DNA of 64,000 nt from Kitagawia praeruptora (Eukaryota; Streptophyta; Magnoliopsida; Apiales; Apiaceae). The notes below the pieces were generated by a model. That model saw only the letters and a list, made by a program, of their open reading frames with translations. It had not been told where the DNA came from and searched no databases. Each line of letters opens with the position of its first letter. Positions within the stretch are counted from its first letter, which is position 1. The DNA lies in assembly GCA_037693485.1 (NCBI GenBank), contig CM075351.1, positions 74,178,001 through 74,242,000 of the forward strand, in the 5' to 3' direction. This document shows positions 44,994 through 55,500 of the stretch, in pieces. A program made the position numbers and the translations under genes.

Positions 44994-45242
44994 AACTAGA
45001 TCAGAAAGAAAGTTGTACTTTTCAAAAAAAAAAAGTTGTTTGTTCAAGTTAAACTTTTCAAATGTAAATTCTATGAATTATTTATAAAAAATTAGTAAAT
45101 CATACACCAAATTTTACATAATCATTTATTTTAAATTTCAATTAAATTTTAAAGGTATCAAAAATGTTCTTGAATACTAAATTATCATTAAATTATTTGT
45201 TAATTTTTCACAAATGAAATGAAATTTCTCATACATTAATAT
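44994..45242. other. AT-rich interval, nothing recognised
   Basis: No gene, RNA or repeat terminus visible. Confidence 0.5.
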
Positions 45243-45245
45243 AAA

Positions 45246-45276
45246 CTAGATTCGTAGCCCGTGCAAGGCACGGGCA
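45246..45276 (-). mobile_element. Helitron 3' terminus, minus orientation
   Basis: Read on the minus strand it has a hairpin CCCGTGCCTTGCACGGG, then CTACGAATCTAG followed by T: the Helitron 3' hairpin plus CTAG end. The body would lie to the right, but I could not find its 5' end, and microsatellite and MITE sequence follows. Confidence 0.6.
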
Positions 45277-45739
45277 TGTTCTAGATTAAAAATATTTATG
45301 AATTATTCGTAATCACGTAAGATTGGATTGTTGATATATTCGATTGTACATATCTTCGCTGCAATTGTTATGAGTAAATAGAATTTGTGTAGTATCCGAT
45401 CGTGACATACAAATTATAATTCTGGTTAAATTAAATCTGTTTTATATTTTACACTATGTTTTGTTTTGTTAAAGCAAATTTAAATGATATGCAATAAATT
45501 GGTCTTGTTAAGATCAAAAGCGTACTTCGAAATATAAATATATAGAGTTAACTTGGATGGATACAGAGATGCATACAAGTATCAATTAATAATAATAAAT
45601 GCATATTAGTTCATATCAGTTATTATTATGTAATAAATATGTTAGTGTTGCAACACCTAAACAATCCCCGGAAATATAACATAGATATAATTAGTAGGGG
45701 TAAATATGATTTTTTATATAAATAGATTATAGTATATAA

Positions 45740-46640
45740 TATGTATGTATGTATGTATGTATGTATATAATATTATAGTATATTATTATATATCCACATA
45801 AATTTATATATGTATGTATTTCTGTTTGTATATATATGTGTATGTATATATAAATATGCATATTAATTATACAACAATTAATAGATTACAAATAATGAAA
45901 TATTAATGGATTATACAACATAAATGTATGTATGTATGTATGGATGCACGTATGCATGTATAATTAATAATTATGTATTTATGTATGTATGTATGTATGT
46001 ATGTATGTATATATGTATATAGTACGTATGCATGTATAATTAATAATTATGTATACGTATGGATGGATGCATGTATGGATGTATGTAGTATGTATGTATG
46101 TATATAGTACGTATGCATGTATAATTAATAATTATGTATGTATGTATGTACATATGCATGTATAATTATTTATGTATGTGTACGTATAATTAATAATTAT
46201 GTATGTAGTGTATGTATGTATGTATGTATGTATGTGTGTGTATGATGTACATATGCATGTATAATTATTTATGTAAGTGTATTGGCATGTTTGCCTCACC
46301 TTATATGGAGGACTTATTGTTATTGACTTATTTTCGGGTAAAATTTTTATATTTTGATAATTTTTTTTATACAAGTATTTTATGTATGTTTAACATTCAA
46401 TAAGTTGCAAAAATAAGTTGGAAAATAAGTTGGAATGTCAGGAATCTTAACTTTCAACTTAAAATAAGTTGACTTATTCTGGAAAATAAGTTTCCCCAAA
46501 CACCCCCTATGTATAATTAAGAATTATGTATGTAGTGTATGTATGTATGTATGTATGTATGTATGTGTGTGTATGTACATATGCATGTATAATTATTTAT
46601 GTATGCGTATGTATAATTAATAATTATGTATGTATAATTA
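45740..46640. repeat. TATG/ATGT microsatellite field with interspersed ATAATTAATAATTA units
   Basis: Runs of (TATG)n alternate with repeated GCATGTATAATTAATAATTA and GTACGTATGCATG blocks across about 900 bp, interrupted at 46283-46507 by a MITE-like insertion. ORFs here are composed of repeats. Confidence 0.88.
46283..46507. mobile_element. Possible Tourist-like MITE inside the microsatellite
   Basis: The right end CCCCAAACACCCCC and ATAAGT-rich subterminal repeats resemble the Tourist elements. The left end TGGCATGTTTGCC is only loosely complementary. TAT flanks both sides, but TAT is common in the surrounding repeat, so that is weak evidence. Confidence 0.5.
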
Positions 46641-46703
46641 TTGTAATTATACATTATACAAATATTTATGTATGTAGCTAATGATTTTTAATAAAAACTC
46701 AAA

Positions 46704-47070
46704 TGTTCACATAGCTCAACTGGTTATGGTGTTGAATTTAGTTCTGCAAGGTCATGGGTTCAAACCTCATGTATAACAATATTTCCTGTGAATAAATTGT
46801 TATAAAAACTCAAATGTATAATATTTTTACAAATAATTAGAGTTAGGTTTGGAGTGAGGTTCGGAGGATCCGAGCCTGTGAATAAATTGTTATAAAAACT
46901 CAAATGTTCACATAACTCAACTGGTTATGGTGTTGAATTTAGTTCTGCAAGGTCATGGGTTCAAACCTCCTGTATAACAATATTTTTACAAATAATTAGA
47001 GTTAGGTTTGGAGTGAGGTTCGGAGGATCCGAGTCTGTGAATAAATTTTCTCAGGGGAACCCCCTGTTGG
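46704..47070 (+). mobile_element. tRNA-derived SINE, two tandem copies
   Basis: Two direct copies (start 46704 and 46905, period about 201 bp) begin TGTTCACATA(G/A)CTCAAC. Each contains an RNA polymerase III box A-like TAGCTCAACTGG (TAACTCAACTGG in the second) and, about 35 bp later, a box B-like GGGTTCAAACC. Spacing and motifs fit a tRNA-derived SINE. The first copy has an extra segment of about 40 bp between box B and the ACAAATAATTAGAG block. The second copy ends next to a TAGATAATAGA simple repeat (47078-47134). Confidence 0.78.
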
Positions 47071-47077
47071 TGTATTA

Positions 47078-47134
47078 GATATATAATAGATAATAGATAA
47101 TAGATAGTAGATAGATAATAGATAATAGATAGAT
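47078..47134 (+). repeat. TAGATAATAGA simple repeat
   Basis: An irregular run of TAGATA and TAATAGA units immediately after the second SINE copy, possibly grown from its tail. Confidence 0.85.
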
Positions 47135-47257
47135 TTTATAAACAAAAACGATATAATGTGATATTTGACCATATTTTTACGATTTTTATAAGTGTGCAAG
47201 CTTCCTCCTAAACTTTTAACACAAACTTTAGAGTAACTTACATGGGGTTGTGTTTTA

Positions 47258-47787
47258 GAAAAAAATTATCAAAATGCCTACTAATGAATATTCACTGTCC
47301 GAATTGCCTGTGGGCGGTAGCGGTTGCTCGAATTGTCTATGATCTGCGCATTACACAGATGCGTGTAAAGTGCTTGCACCTGTGATACAAGAAGCATTAA
47401 TTATCTACTTAAATCTGGTTGATGAGCTTATTAAAGCTCTAACTACTCTTGTAAACTGAACCAAGCACAAGTGGGTGTCCCAAGAAAAAACAAAGATGGA
47501 ATCCACATAAGTGATCAAACCAGAAACATACAACATAAAATACATAAACAGCATAGCACACGCAAGTGAATAATGCGTGACCACTTTATACGCAAGCATA
47601 AAATGCGGAGTTGTCCATCTCTGCGCAAGATCAGAATGCGTAATCAAGGTCAATAAAAAAAAAAGAAATTGAACCGACCACGCAAACTAAAGATGCGTAA
47701 TGTTCTCCACGCATGTATGAGATGCGTGGTCTGTGGACATTTTGGGCGTCCCTTTCCGCCGATCGGTATTATGGTAACAAATTCTTC
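47258..47787. mobile_element. Mutator-like non-autonomous element with ATGCGTA motifs (tentative)
   Basis: The left end GAAAAAAATTATCAAAATGCC resembles the right end read inward (GAAGAATTTGTTACCATAATACC). The interior is GC-richer than its surroundings and holds many ATGCGT(A/G) motifs, like the element at 29190-29957. I found no matching 9-bp duplication, so the ends and superfamily are uncertain. Confidence 0.45.
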
Positions 47788-47949
47788 AAAAAAAAGGTAA
47801 TCTGGGCCTTCACCCTGTATTTTATACCAATTTTCAAAATAATATCCAAATTTTCAGATTCTCAAAAGAGTGGTCAAGTTTTTTTCCGTCTTTCAAAAGA
47901 ATGATTGTTGCTAACTTCCTTTAATTTTTACCGTTAACTAATATATTTA

Positions 47950-48076
47950 AAAAGTAAATTGCAGAATGGTGATCATACTTTACAATGATTTTCAAAATAG
48001 TTAACGGTGAAAATCATTAAATAGCCACTATTTTGAAAATCATTATAAATTATGACCACCATTCTGTAATTTAATC
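47950..48076. repeat. Inner palindrome, about 50-bp arms
   Basis: 47950-48000 and 48026-48076 pair as inverted repeats (GAATGGTG...ATGATTTTCAAAATAG and its complement), nested inside the larger foldback element. Confidence 0.85.
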
Positions 48077-48086
48077 TTTAAATATA

Positions 48087-48334
48087 CTCCCTCTGTCCCC
48101 CTTGGTTCTTTACCTTGGTAGACGTAATTCTGTCACGGATTTTAAGGTACATTTTGTGAATAGTTACATAACTTATTTTTAAAATTTTCTTTTTTTGTAT
48201 AAAAATATAATTGTTCTATTTTTATACAAAAAATAAAATTTTAAAAATAAGTTATGGAACTATATTTTTTAGGAGCCTTAAAATACGTGTCAAGCAGTGA
48301 AAAAATTGTAAAGAAATGGGTGGGACGGAGGGAG
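48087..48334. mobile_element. Stowaway (Tc1/mariner) MITE, 248 bp
   Basis: Terminal repeats CTCCCTCTGTCCC and GGGACGGAGGGAG are flanked by TA (48085-48086 and 48335-48336). It is the same family as 14018-14267, sharing TTTTAAGGT(A/G)CATTTT and the long interior arms. Confidence 0.93.
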
Positions 48335-48487
48335 TATTAATTAACGGTAAAAATTTAACGGAAGTTGACGGCAGCCACTCTTTTGATAGGCGGAAAGAAA
48401 AGTTGGCCACTCTTTTAAAAATCTGAAAATTTGACCACTATTTTAAAACTGATGTAAAATACAGTCACTACTATATAATTTACTCGA

Positions 48488-48737
48488 TGTTGTAATATGG
48501 ATGTCCCTAGAGCTTTCTAGAGCAAAACTTTTGGATTTCTAAAGCAAGACTCTTGGCTTTCAAGTTCATATAACTCAAGACTTTTAGCCTTTCAAATTCT
48601 TGTAACTTACTTTTAGTGAGCCTATAAAAGGGTATAATGTTTCAACTTGTAAATACACTTGAATGAAATACAAGTTCATAGTTTATTTTCTCTCAAATAT
48701 GTTCTACAAATAATATTATATGTATATATTTACAACA
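48488..48737 (+). mobile_element. 5' LTR of a Ty1/copia element, 250 bp
   Basis: TGTTGTAATATGG...TTTACAACA has TG...CA ends with a TGTTG/CAACA inverted repeat. It contains a TATA-like CTATAAAAGGG at about 48622-48632 and is followed by AGTTATTAGCACGA, a primer-binding-like motif I know from plant copia elements. The rest of the element is at 48738-48912 and 60319-64000. Confidence 0.7.
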
Positions 48738-48912
48738 AGTTATTAGCACGACTAGCTTTCACTCCGTTAATATGATGATGAATTATATTCGAGAGGTTCA
48801 AGGTGATCAATCTAAAACTTTAGAGAATTGTTCATCACACTTTTAAGGTACACATCTTAATTTTCAAAGTATTGTTTTAGTCCATATATTTTGAGTTATG
48901 CAAGTTGATATT
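48738..48912 (+). mobile_element. Copia leader, left part, cut by the Athila-like insertion
   Basis: Continues from the copia LTR and stops at ATATT (48908-48912). The same five bases reappear at 60314-60318 on the far side of the 11.4 kb insertion, so the copia sequence resumes there. Confidence 0.65.
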
Positions 48913-51070
48913 TGTTCGCTATTTTCTCTACGCAAGTGTACGCAGTCCAAAAGCAATATAGGGAAATAAGGATCGTTCCCACGAAGACTCGGTTATTTTA
49001 GCAAATATGTCTATTCAACAATGTTTGTTTAATTATAGAAGCCTGAACGAACTAAAATGGTTTATTTGCAGATAACAATTAACTAATGAAGTAACGGCTA
49101 ATTTGTTTAAAAAAATATGATAGAGGCATGAGGTCCTAATTTCATGAATGTTTTAACTCTATTAACTATCAAGAATTAATGTGTTACAATTGTTAAGAAA
49201 GCTAGCAGGAACACGACACTAATATGAGCCATCTTTCAATTAACTCACACCATTCCAAATAAACATCCACAAAAGAGATAGAAGTTATAAGGGCATCAAT
49301 TATATCCAAAACACTATATGTCTATGTGAATGGGTGATACAATCGATTTAATCACAAGTTCCGCAATCAACTACATAGGGGAATAATGTTCGTTCGAATC
49401 TATACTCCAAAATGCGGAGAAGCCGACATACCTATGCTAGCATGGCAAGCCCTAAATCTCTAAATCCACTTTCTCAATCATTAGAAATTTGGCACAATAG
49501 ATGTTAGCTACTCATCTATATTCAATTAAAACAACCATGCAAGGCAATCTTATATAGAAATTGTAAACACAAATTATCTATCAAATTAACATGAGCATTA
49601 ACAAATCACTACATTAGGACCCCATGAAAGTGTTTAGTTCATAATTAAACTAGGCACCTTTATGGAATTAAATAAAATCATGGTAGAAAATTTTATAATT
49701 TAATTAAGAAATTACGAAAACTTAAAAATAAAAGAAATAGAACCTAATAACATTTAATAAAAAAAAATAGCACTCAGTAAGTTAACAAAAATACAAAATA
49801 ACGAAACAATTTAATACAGAACAAGATAAACAGCACGGTTCGAATTAAAGTGAAAGAAAAAAAGTTAAGTAAAAGAACTTTACCTGCTGTTGACTACAGG
49901 AGACTGTCGGCTGGAAATGAATTGGCACTCACCTGGTCAGCGCGTGAGTGACACGCGCACACTCTCCCCACTCGCGCGTGGAGCGCACGCGCCAGTAATG
50001 AGCACAGTTTTCCCCGCGTGCTGCCACTTCCTGTGATTGCTGCTGCGGTTTTGTTTTGAACGAAATTTGATCACACTCAAATTGCTTAATTCAACAGCAA
50101 TTCATGTGATTTCCGAGTAAAATAATCACCGAATAAAATAAGGAGCCTCCTGATAATCCCCTTAAAATCTTAAATTAAATCTTATAATAATTTTTCAGAA
50201 ATTTTTAAGTGTATAAAATAAAATTAAATTACAGAAATTCAAAGTGTTTAAAATATAATAACATTACAGAAATTTAAATTGTATAAAAATAAACTGTTTG
50301 CAGAAATTTAAAATGTATAAAATGAAACTGAAATTACAACAGAAAACTAATAAATTGTGGAGAGAGTACACAACTGAAAATTCATTTCTCCGGATGCTCC
50401 CAACCTATGCAAAATCACTCATATTTATAGTACAATTTAGCACACCTAATACAATTTACAAAGTCAGCTGTGTCTAAAAGTCTATGGCCTGCCTAATTTC
50501 TAACAACTCCATAGAAAATTGCACACGTCTTCCAGCCAATTTGCAATTCTTCTCCACGCGGTAGTTGAATTTTAATACGCAGCTCCGTAGAAATGCTTTT
50601 TAACCCGCACAGCTTATAATCTTTAATTAATAAATAATTATTTTAATCCAGAAATTATAAAAATAAATATCTAATATTATTAGATATTTATAAATATAAT
50701 TTTCTAAATTAATAAAATTATTTAATAATATAAATAAATCTTTATTGTCTAAGCTGCGGTCTCTGGTCGTCTGGAACCGGACTCCTTTTGCTTAACAGAA
50801 AATATAACAATTCCAACCGGGATTCCTGCTTTAAGAATATATCACTCAGAACATCTTTATGATAATTCCTTTTCCTCGTAGCCAGTCCATCTGAGCCAGA
50901 AATCCACCGTCTTTTAACCTTTTATCGCCAGGATACCTGAAGCTGTGAGTTCTGCACTACAAAGACTTGAAACAATATAAAACTAATTAAAAGACACAAC
51001 ATACTTAAGGATAAACCACCAATTTAGGTCCATTTAGCGCATAATAAATGGATATAAAATCCACTTATCA
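48913..51070 (-). repeat. 3' LTR of the Athila-like element, 2158 bp
   Basis: On the plus strand it starts TGTTCGCTATTTTC and ends CCACTTATCA; both ends are identical in the partner LTR. It contains a short GC-rich stretch of GCGCGTG/CACGCG motifs at about 49940-49993 within otherwise AT-rich DNA. Confidence 0.95.
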
Positions 51071-51088
51071 CACCCCCAAACTTAAACT
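51071..51088 (-). other. Polypurine tract of the Athila-like element
   Basis: Read on the minus strand, AAGTTTGGGGGTG directly abuts the 3' LTR, the expected place for plus-strand priming. Confidence 0.8.
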
Positions 51089-52591
51089 GATGCTTGTCCT
51101 CAAGCATAAACAATATAACTATGTACAACTAACTAGTACCACTTCCGTAGGTGATCACGGTTGCATTTTGCATATGCAACAAGCCCTTTAAACCCCTAGG
51201 CAGCCCTAGTGGACGAGTTAGGTCTCGTGAGGGCCTATAGCGAATGTACCCACAAAATCCATTTATCAAATGCAACTAACAATGCATGAATGCAACTAAT
51301 ATGAAAAATGCAACGATCCCCTTCAAACTCACCAAAATCAACTAAAAAGCAAATATCTCCAAAGAACGCAACAATTCCAAGCAGAGCTCGACTAAGTCCC
51401 CGTATACTAACAAATACATGAACAGAAACGTGCGTGTGTGCAATGCTCATCAGAAATACTCCCAAAACTAGGTCAAAAACCATACATGCTTTCCGTCAAG
51501 ACAATCACAGGTTTATAACTAGAATAAACTGTAGACACTTCATAACCTAGGAACACCTCCACCCTTATCCAAAGTAGACAGAAACTCATGCTTTATTACT
51601 ATACTACGACACTACATATACAATACGCATGCTTATTTAACCGTGCAATGAATGAGACCCCAAAAGGCTTATACAATAATACCCATGTAGCGAGTGTTAG
51701 GTCAGCAATCCCAAACCACAAGGGCTTTAGGTTACTAGGACTAAGTCCCCTCAGACTTAATTACTCGAGTATTAAAGAGCTCACTCTGGTTAATTTTGCA
51801 TATAATCAATTGGACTTCTGACTCTTTTTTTTTTATTATTTTTTTTTAGACTGGAATGAGCCTTTCTCATTTCCAACCCTAGACTACTCATATAAATATG
51901 AGCCGGCTACTAGCCATTTGACGCCTAGCCTTTATTGACAATTATTACCACTTAGCATGAAATTCCTGTTTTCCCCCAAACTTAGATTTTAGTGTTCCTA
52001 CGCTATCAAGGGAATAACGAAAATTCTAAGAATAAACAAGTGATTAAATCTCAAAACATCCAACAGGCATGACCCTAACCTAGCCCAAAAGCATCCCAAT
52101 GAGACTGTGTAAAAATTTTGTTCCCATAACATGCAAGTCAATTCCTTAGGAACTATAGATCAGCCCTCTACTCATCATCATCACACCCAAATCAACATCC
52201 ACTTATCAATCAGAATCAGCTCGTCCTAAGGGATCATGAAGAATGCATGCCATGAAAATGCAACTAATATGACTCACATGGTAAAACAAACAAACAATAA
52301 CAGAATGTCCTAAATGAAACAACATAGATAATACGAACAAATATGCATGAATTACTACTAATATGCAAAACATGATATCCTACATGAACACAATGACTCA
52401 CAAAAACTACTAACACATATACATACTACTTATCCCCCAAACCACCCCCAAACTTATAATATTCAATGTCCGCATTGAATGGAAGTAATTACAAGGGATA
52501 GTAGAGAACATACCTGAAAACACCGAAACACATGGGTTGCCTCCCACGAAGCGCTTGTTTATTGTCGCTAGCTTGACTTCACCTTCGCACT
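51089..52591 (-). mobile_element. Non-coding tail between integrase and 3' LTR
   Basis: About 1.5 kb with only short frames and no domain that I recognise. Some Athila elements carry an env-like frame in this position; none is seen here. Confidence 0.65.
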
Positions 52592-55500
52592 TCAATTGGT
52601 AGTGCTAAGAACCGCGGTTTCCGCTTCGCGATTCACATGTTCACCAAAATATGGCTTCAACCTCTGTCCATTTACTTTGAAAGCCGCTTCCGGTGTTTTA
52701 TCAAAAATTTCCACTGCACCATGTGGAAACACTGTTTTAACCGTGAATGGTCCTGACCACCTTGACTTAAGTTTCCCTGGAAAAAGTCTAAGACGAGAGT
52801 TGAAAAGTAAAACTAACTGCCCTGGTACAAAAGACTTTTGCACCAAACGTCTGTCATGCCATCTCTTGACTTTTTCCTTGTATAACTTGTGATTTTCATA
52901 AGCCTGTAGCCGAAACTCGTCCAGTTCATTAATCTGAAGCATTCTTTTCTCACCTGCTGCTGCTAAGTCAAAGTTCAACTTCTTCAGCGCCCAATAAGCT
53001 TTGTGTTCTAGTTCGGCAGGCAGATGACAAGCCTTGCCATATACTAGCTGAAAAGGTGACGTGCCCAAAGGTGTTTTGTTAGCTGTTCTATAAGCCCAAA
53101 GAGCTTCATCAAGTTTTAGTGACCAGTCCTTCCTTGAAGGATTCACGACCTTCTCTAGGATCTGTTTTATCTCTCTGTTGGAAACCTCTGCTTGGCCATT
53201 CGTTTGAGGGTGATAGGCTGTAGCAATTCAATGATTTATGTTGTACCTTGCCATCAATGCTGTGAACTTGCGGTTGCAGAAGTGTGATCCTTCGTCACTG
53301 ATAATTACCCTTGGAGTTCCGAAACGTGTGAAAACTTGCTTATTCAGAAAATTCAGCACCACTTTAGCGTCATTGGTCGGTAAAGCCTTCACCTCGACCC
53401 ATTTAGAAACATAGTCCACCGCTAGCAAGATGTACTGATTATTGCATGAAGAAACAAAAGGACCCATGAAATCGATCCCCCACACATCGAAAATCTCCAC
53501 TTCCAACAGCATATTCAGAGGCATCTCATTCCTCCTAGAGATATTACCAATTCTTTGACATCTATCGCATTTCAACACAAACTGATGCGCATCTTTAAAC
53601 AGTGTTGGCCAATAAAACCCAGCCTGAAGTACTCGAGTGGCTGTCTTCTCTCCAGCATAATGACCTCCGTAAGTGGTAGAATGGTAGTCATGCAAAATAC
53701 CTTCAACCTCACTAAACGGAATGCACCTCCGAATCACCTGATCAGCTCCCTGTCTGAATAAGAAGGGTTCATCCCATCGGTACCATTTTACATCATGAAG
53801 AAACTTCTTTCTTTGAGCATAAGAAAATTCCGACGGGATGACATTGCTTACAAGATAGTTCACAATGTCTGCAAACCATGGTTCTTCATTTTGCACCCCA
53901 AAAAGTTGCTCGTCAGGAAATAATTCGTTGATGAGAGTTTTATCCGCTGAGTTACCGTGTTCCTCTAACCGAGACAAGTGATCAGCCACCTGGTTCTCAG
54001 TACCCTTTCTATCCTTGATTTCCAAGTCGAATTCTTGAAGCAACAGAACCCAACGAATCAACCGTGGCTTAGCATCTTTCTTCGACATTAGGTATCGAAT
54101 GGCTGCATGATCTGTAAACACCACTACCTTAGTTCCGAGCAAATACGATCTGAATTTCTCGAAGCTATATACAATATCTAAGAGTTCCTTTTCTGTAGTA
54201 GTGTAATTCAGCTGTGCATCATTGAGAGTTCTGCTAGCATAGTAAATCACGTGAAACACCTTATTCTTCCGTTGACCAAGAACAGCTCCCACTGCATAGT
54301 CACTTGCATCACACATTAATTCAAAAGGTTCACTCCAATCAGGTGCAGTGATAATGGGCGCAGTTGTCAATTTCTTCTTTAAGAGCTTGAATGCCTCCAA
54401 ACAATCTTCACCAAATTTAAAAGGAATATCCTTTTCTAACAGATTGCACAAAGGTTTAGATATTTTCGAAAAATCTTGGATGAATCGCCGATAAAAACCC
54501 GCATGACCAAGAAAACTGCGAATTCCTTTAACTGAAATTGGTGGAGGGAGATTTCCAATCGTCTCCAACTTAGCCTTATCCACTTCCAGCCCCTTACCAG
54601 ATACCTTGTGCCCAAGAATGATGCCTTCCTTTACCATGAAGTGACATTTTTCCCAGTTGAGTACTAGATTAGTCTCAACACATCGTTTTAGCACCATGCC
54701 TAGATTTCTGAGGCATTCATCATATGATTTCCCAAAGACTGAGAAATCATCCATGAACACTTCCACATTGATACCAATCATATCCGAAAAAATTGCCATC
54801 ATACACCTCTGAAAAGTAGCAGGTGCACCACAGAGTCCGAAAGGAACGCGTCGGAACGCAAAAGTGCCAAAAGGACATGTGAAAGTGGTCTTCTCCTGAT
54901 CTTCTGGAGTAATACCAATCTGATTATATCCTGAATAACCATCCAGCAAGCAATAGAATTCATGCCCAGCCAACCTGTCTAGCATTTGATCAATGAATGG
55001 AAGGGGAAAGTGATCCTTCCTTGTAGCTTTGTTCAGCTTTCTGTAGTCCATGCAAATTCTCCACCCTGTAACTGTACGAGTCGGAATGAGCTCGTTCTTT
55101 TCATTGGCAACTACTGTCATGCCTCCTTTCTTAGGCACACATTGCACTGGACTTACCCATGAACTGTCTGAAATGGGATAGATGATACCAGCATCTAGCC
55201 ACATGAGAATTTCTTTCTTTACCACTTCTTTCATGATAGGATTTAACCGCCTTTGGTGTTCTACTGTTGGTTTACTCCCTTCTTCCAATGGAATTTTATG
55301 TTGGCAATATGCGGGACTGATTCCTTTTAGATCCGCAACAGACCAACCAATGGCTGATTTGAATTCTCGAAGAACTCTCAAGAGCTTGTCTTCCTCGGAG
55401 TCTGAAAGGTTAGTGGATATAATCACAGGTAAAGTGGATTTTTCACCAAGGGAAGCATACCGTAAGTGATCCGGTAGTGGCTTGAGCTCTAGAGTTGGAG

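Larger units (their letters stand above)
47815..48475. mobile_element. Foldback element with about 130-bp arms
   Basis: 47815-47942 and about 48346-48475 are imperfect inverted repeats containing CAAATTTTCAGAT, AAAAGAGTGG and TTTTTACCGTTAA. The space between them holds a smaller palindrome (47950-48076) and a Stowaway element (48087-48334). No target duplication was recognised. Confidence 0.75.

Noticed and set aside
45740..46640. A CRISPR-like or telomere-like array
   Set aside because: The units are simple TATG runs without regular spacers, and the organism is a plant.
46711..46767. A tRNA gene
   Set aside because: Box A- and box B-like motifs are present, but I could not fold a cloverleaf and the sequence is repeated in tandem; a tRNA-derived SINE fits better.
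51588..51821. An env-like gene in the Athila-like 3' tail
   Set aside because: Only short frames exist on either strand, with no signal peptide or transmembrane pattern of the needed length.
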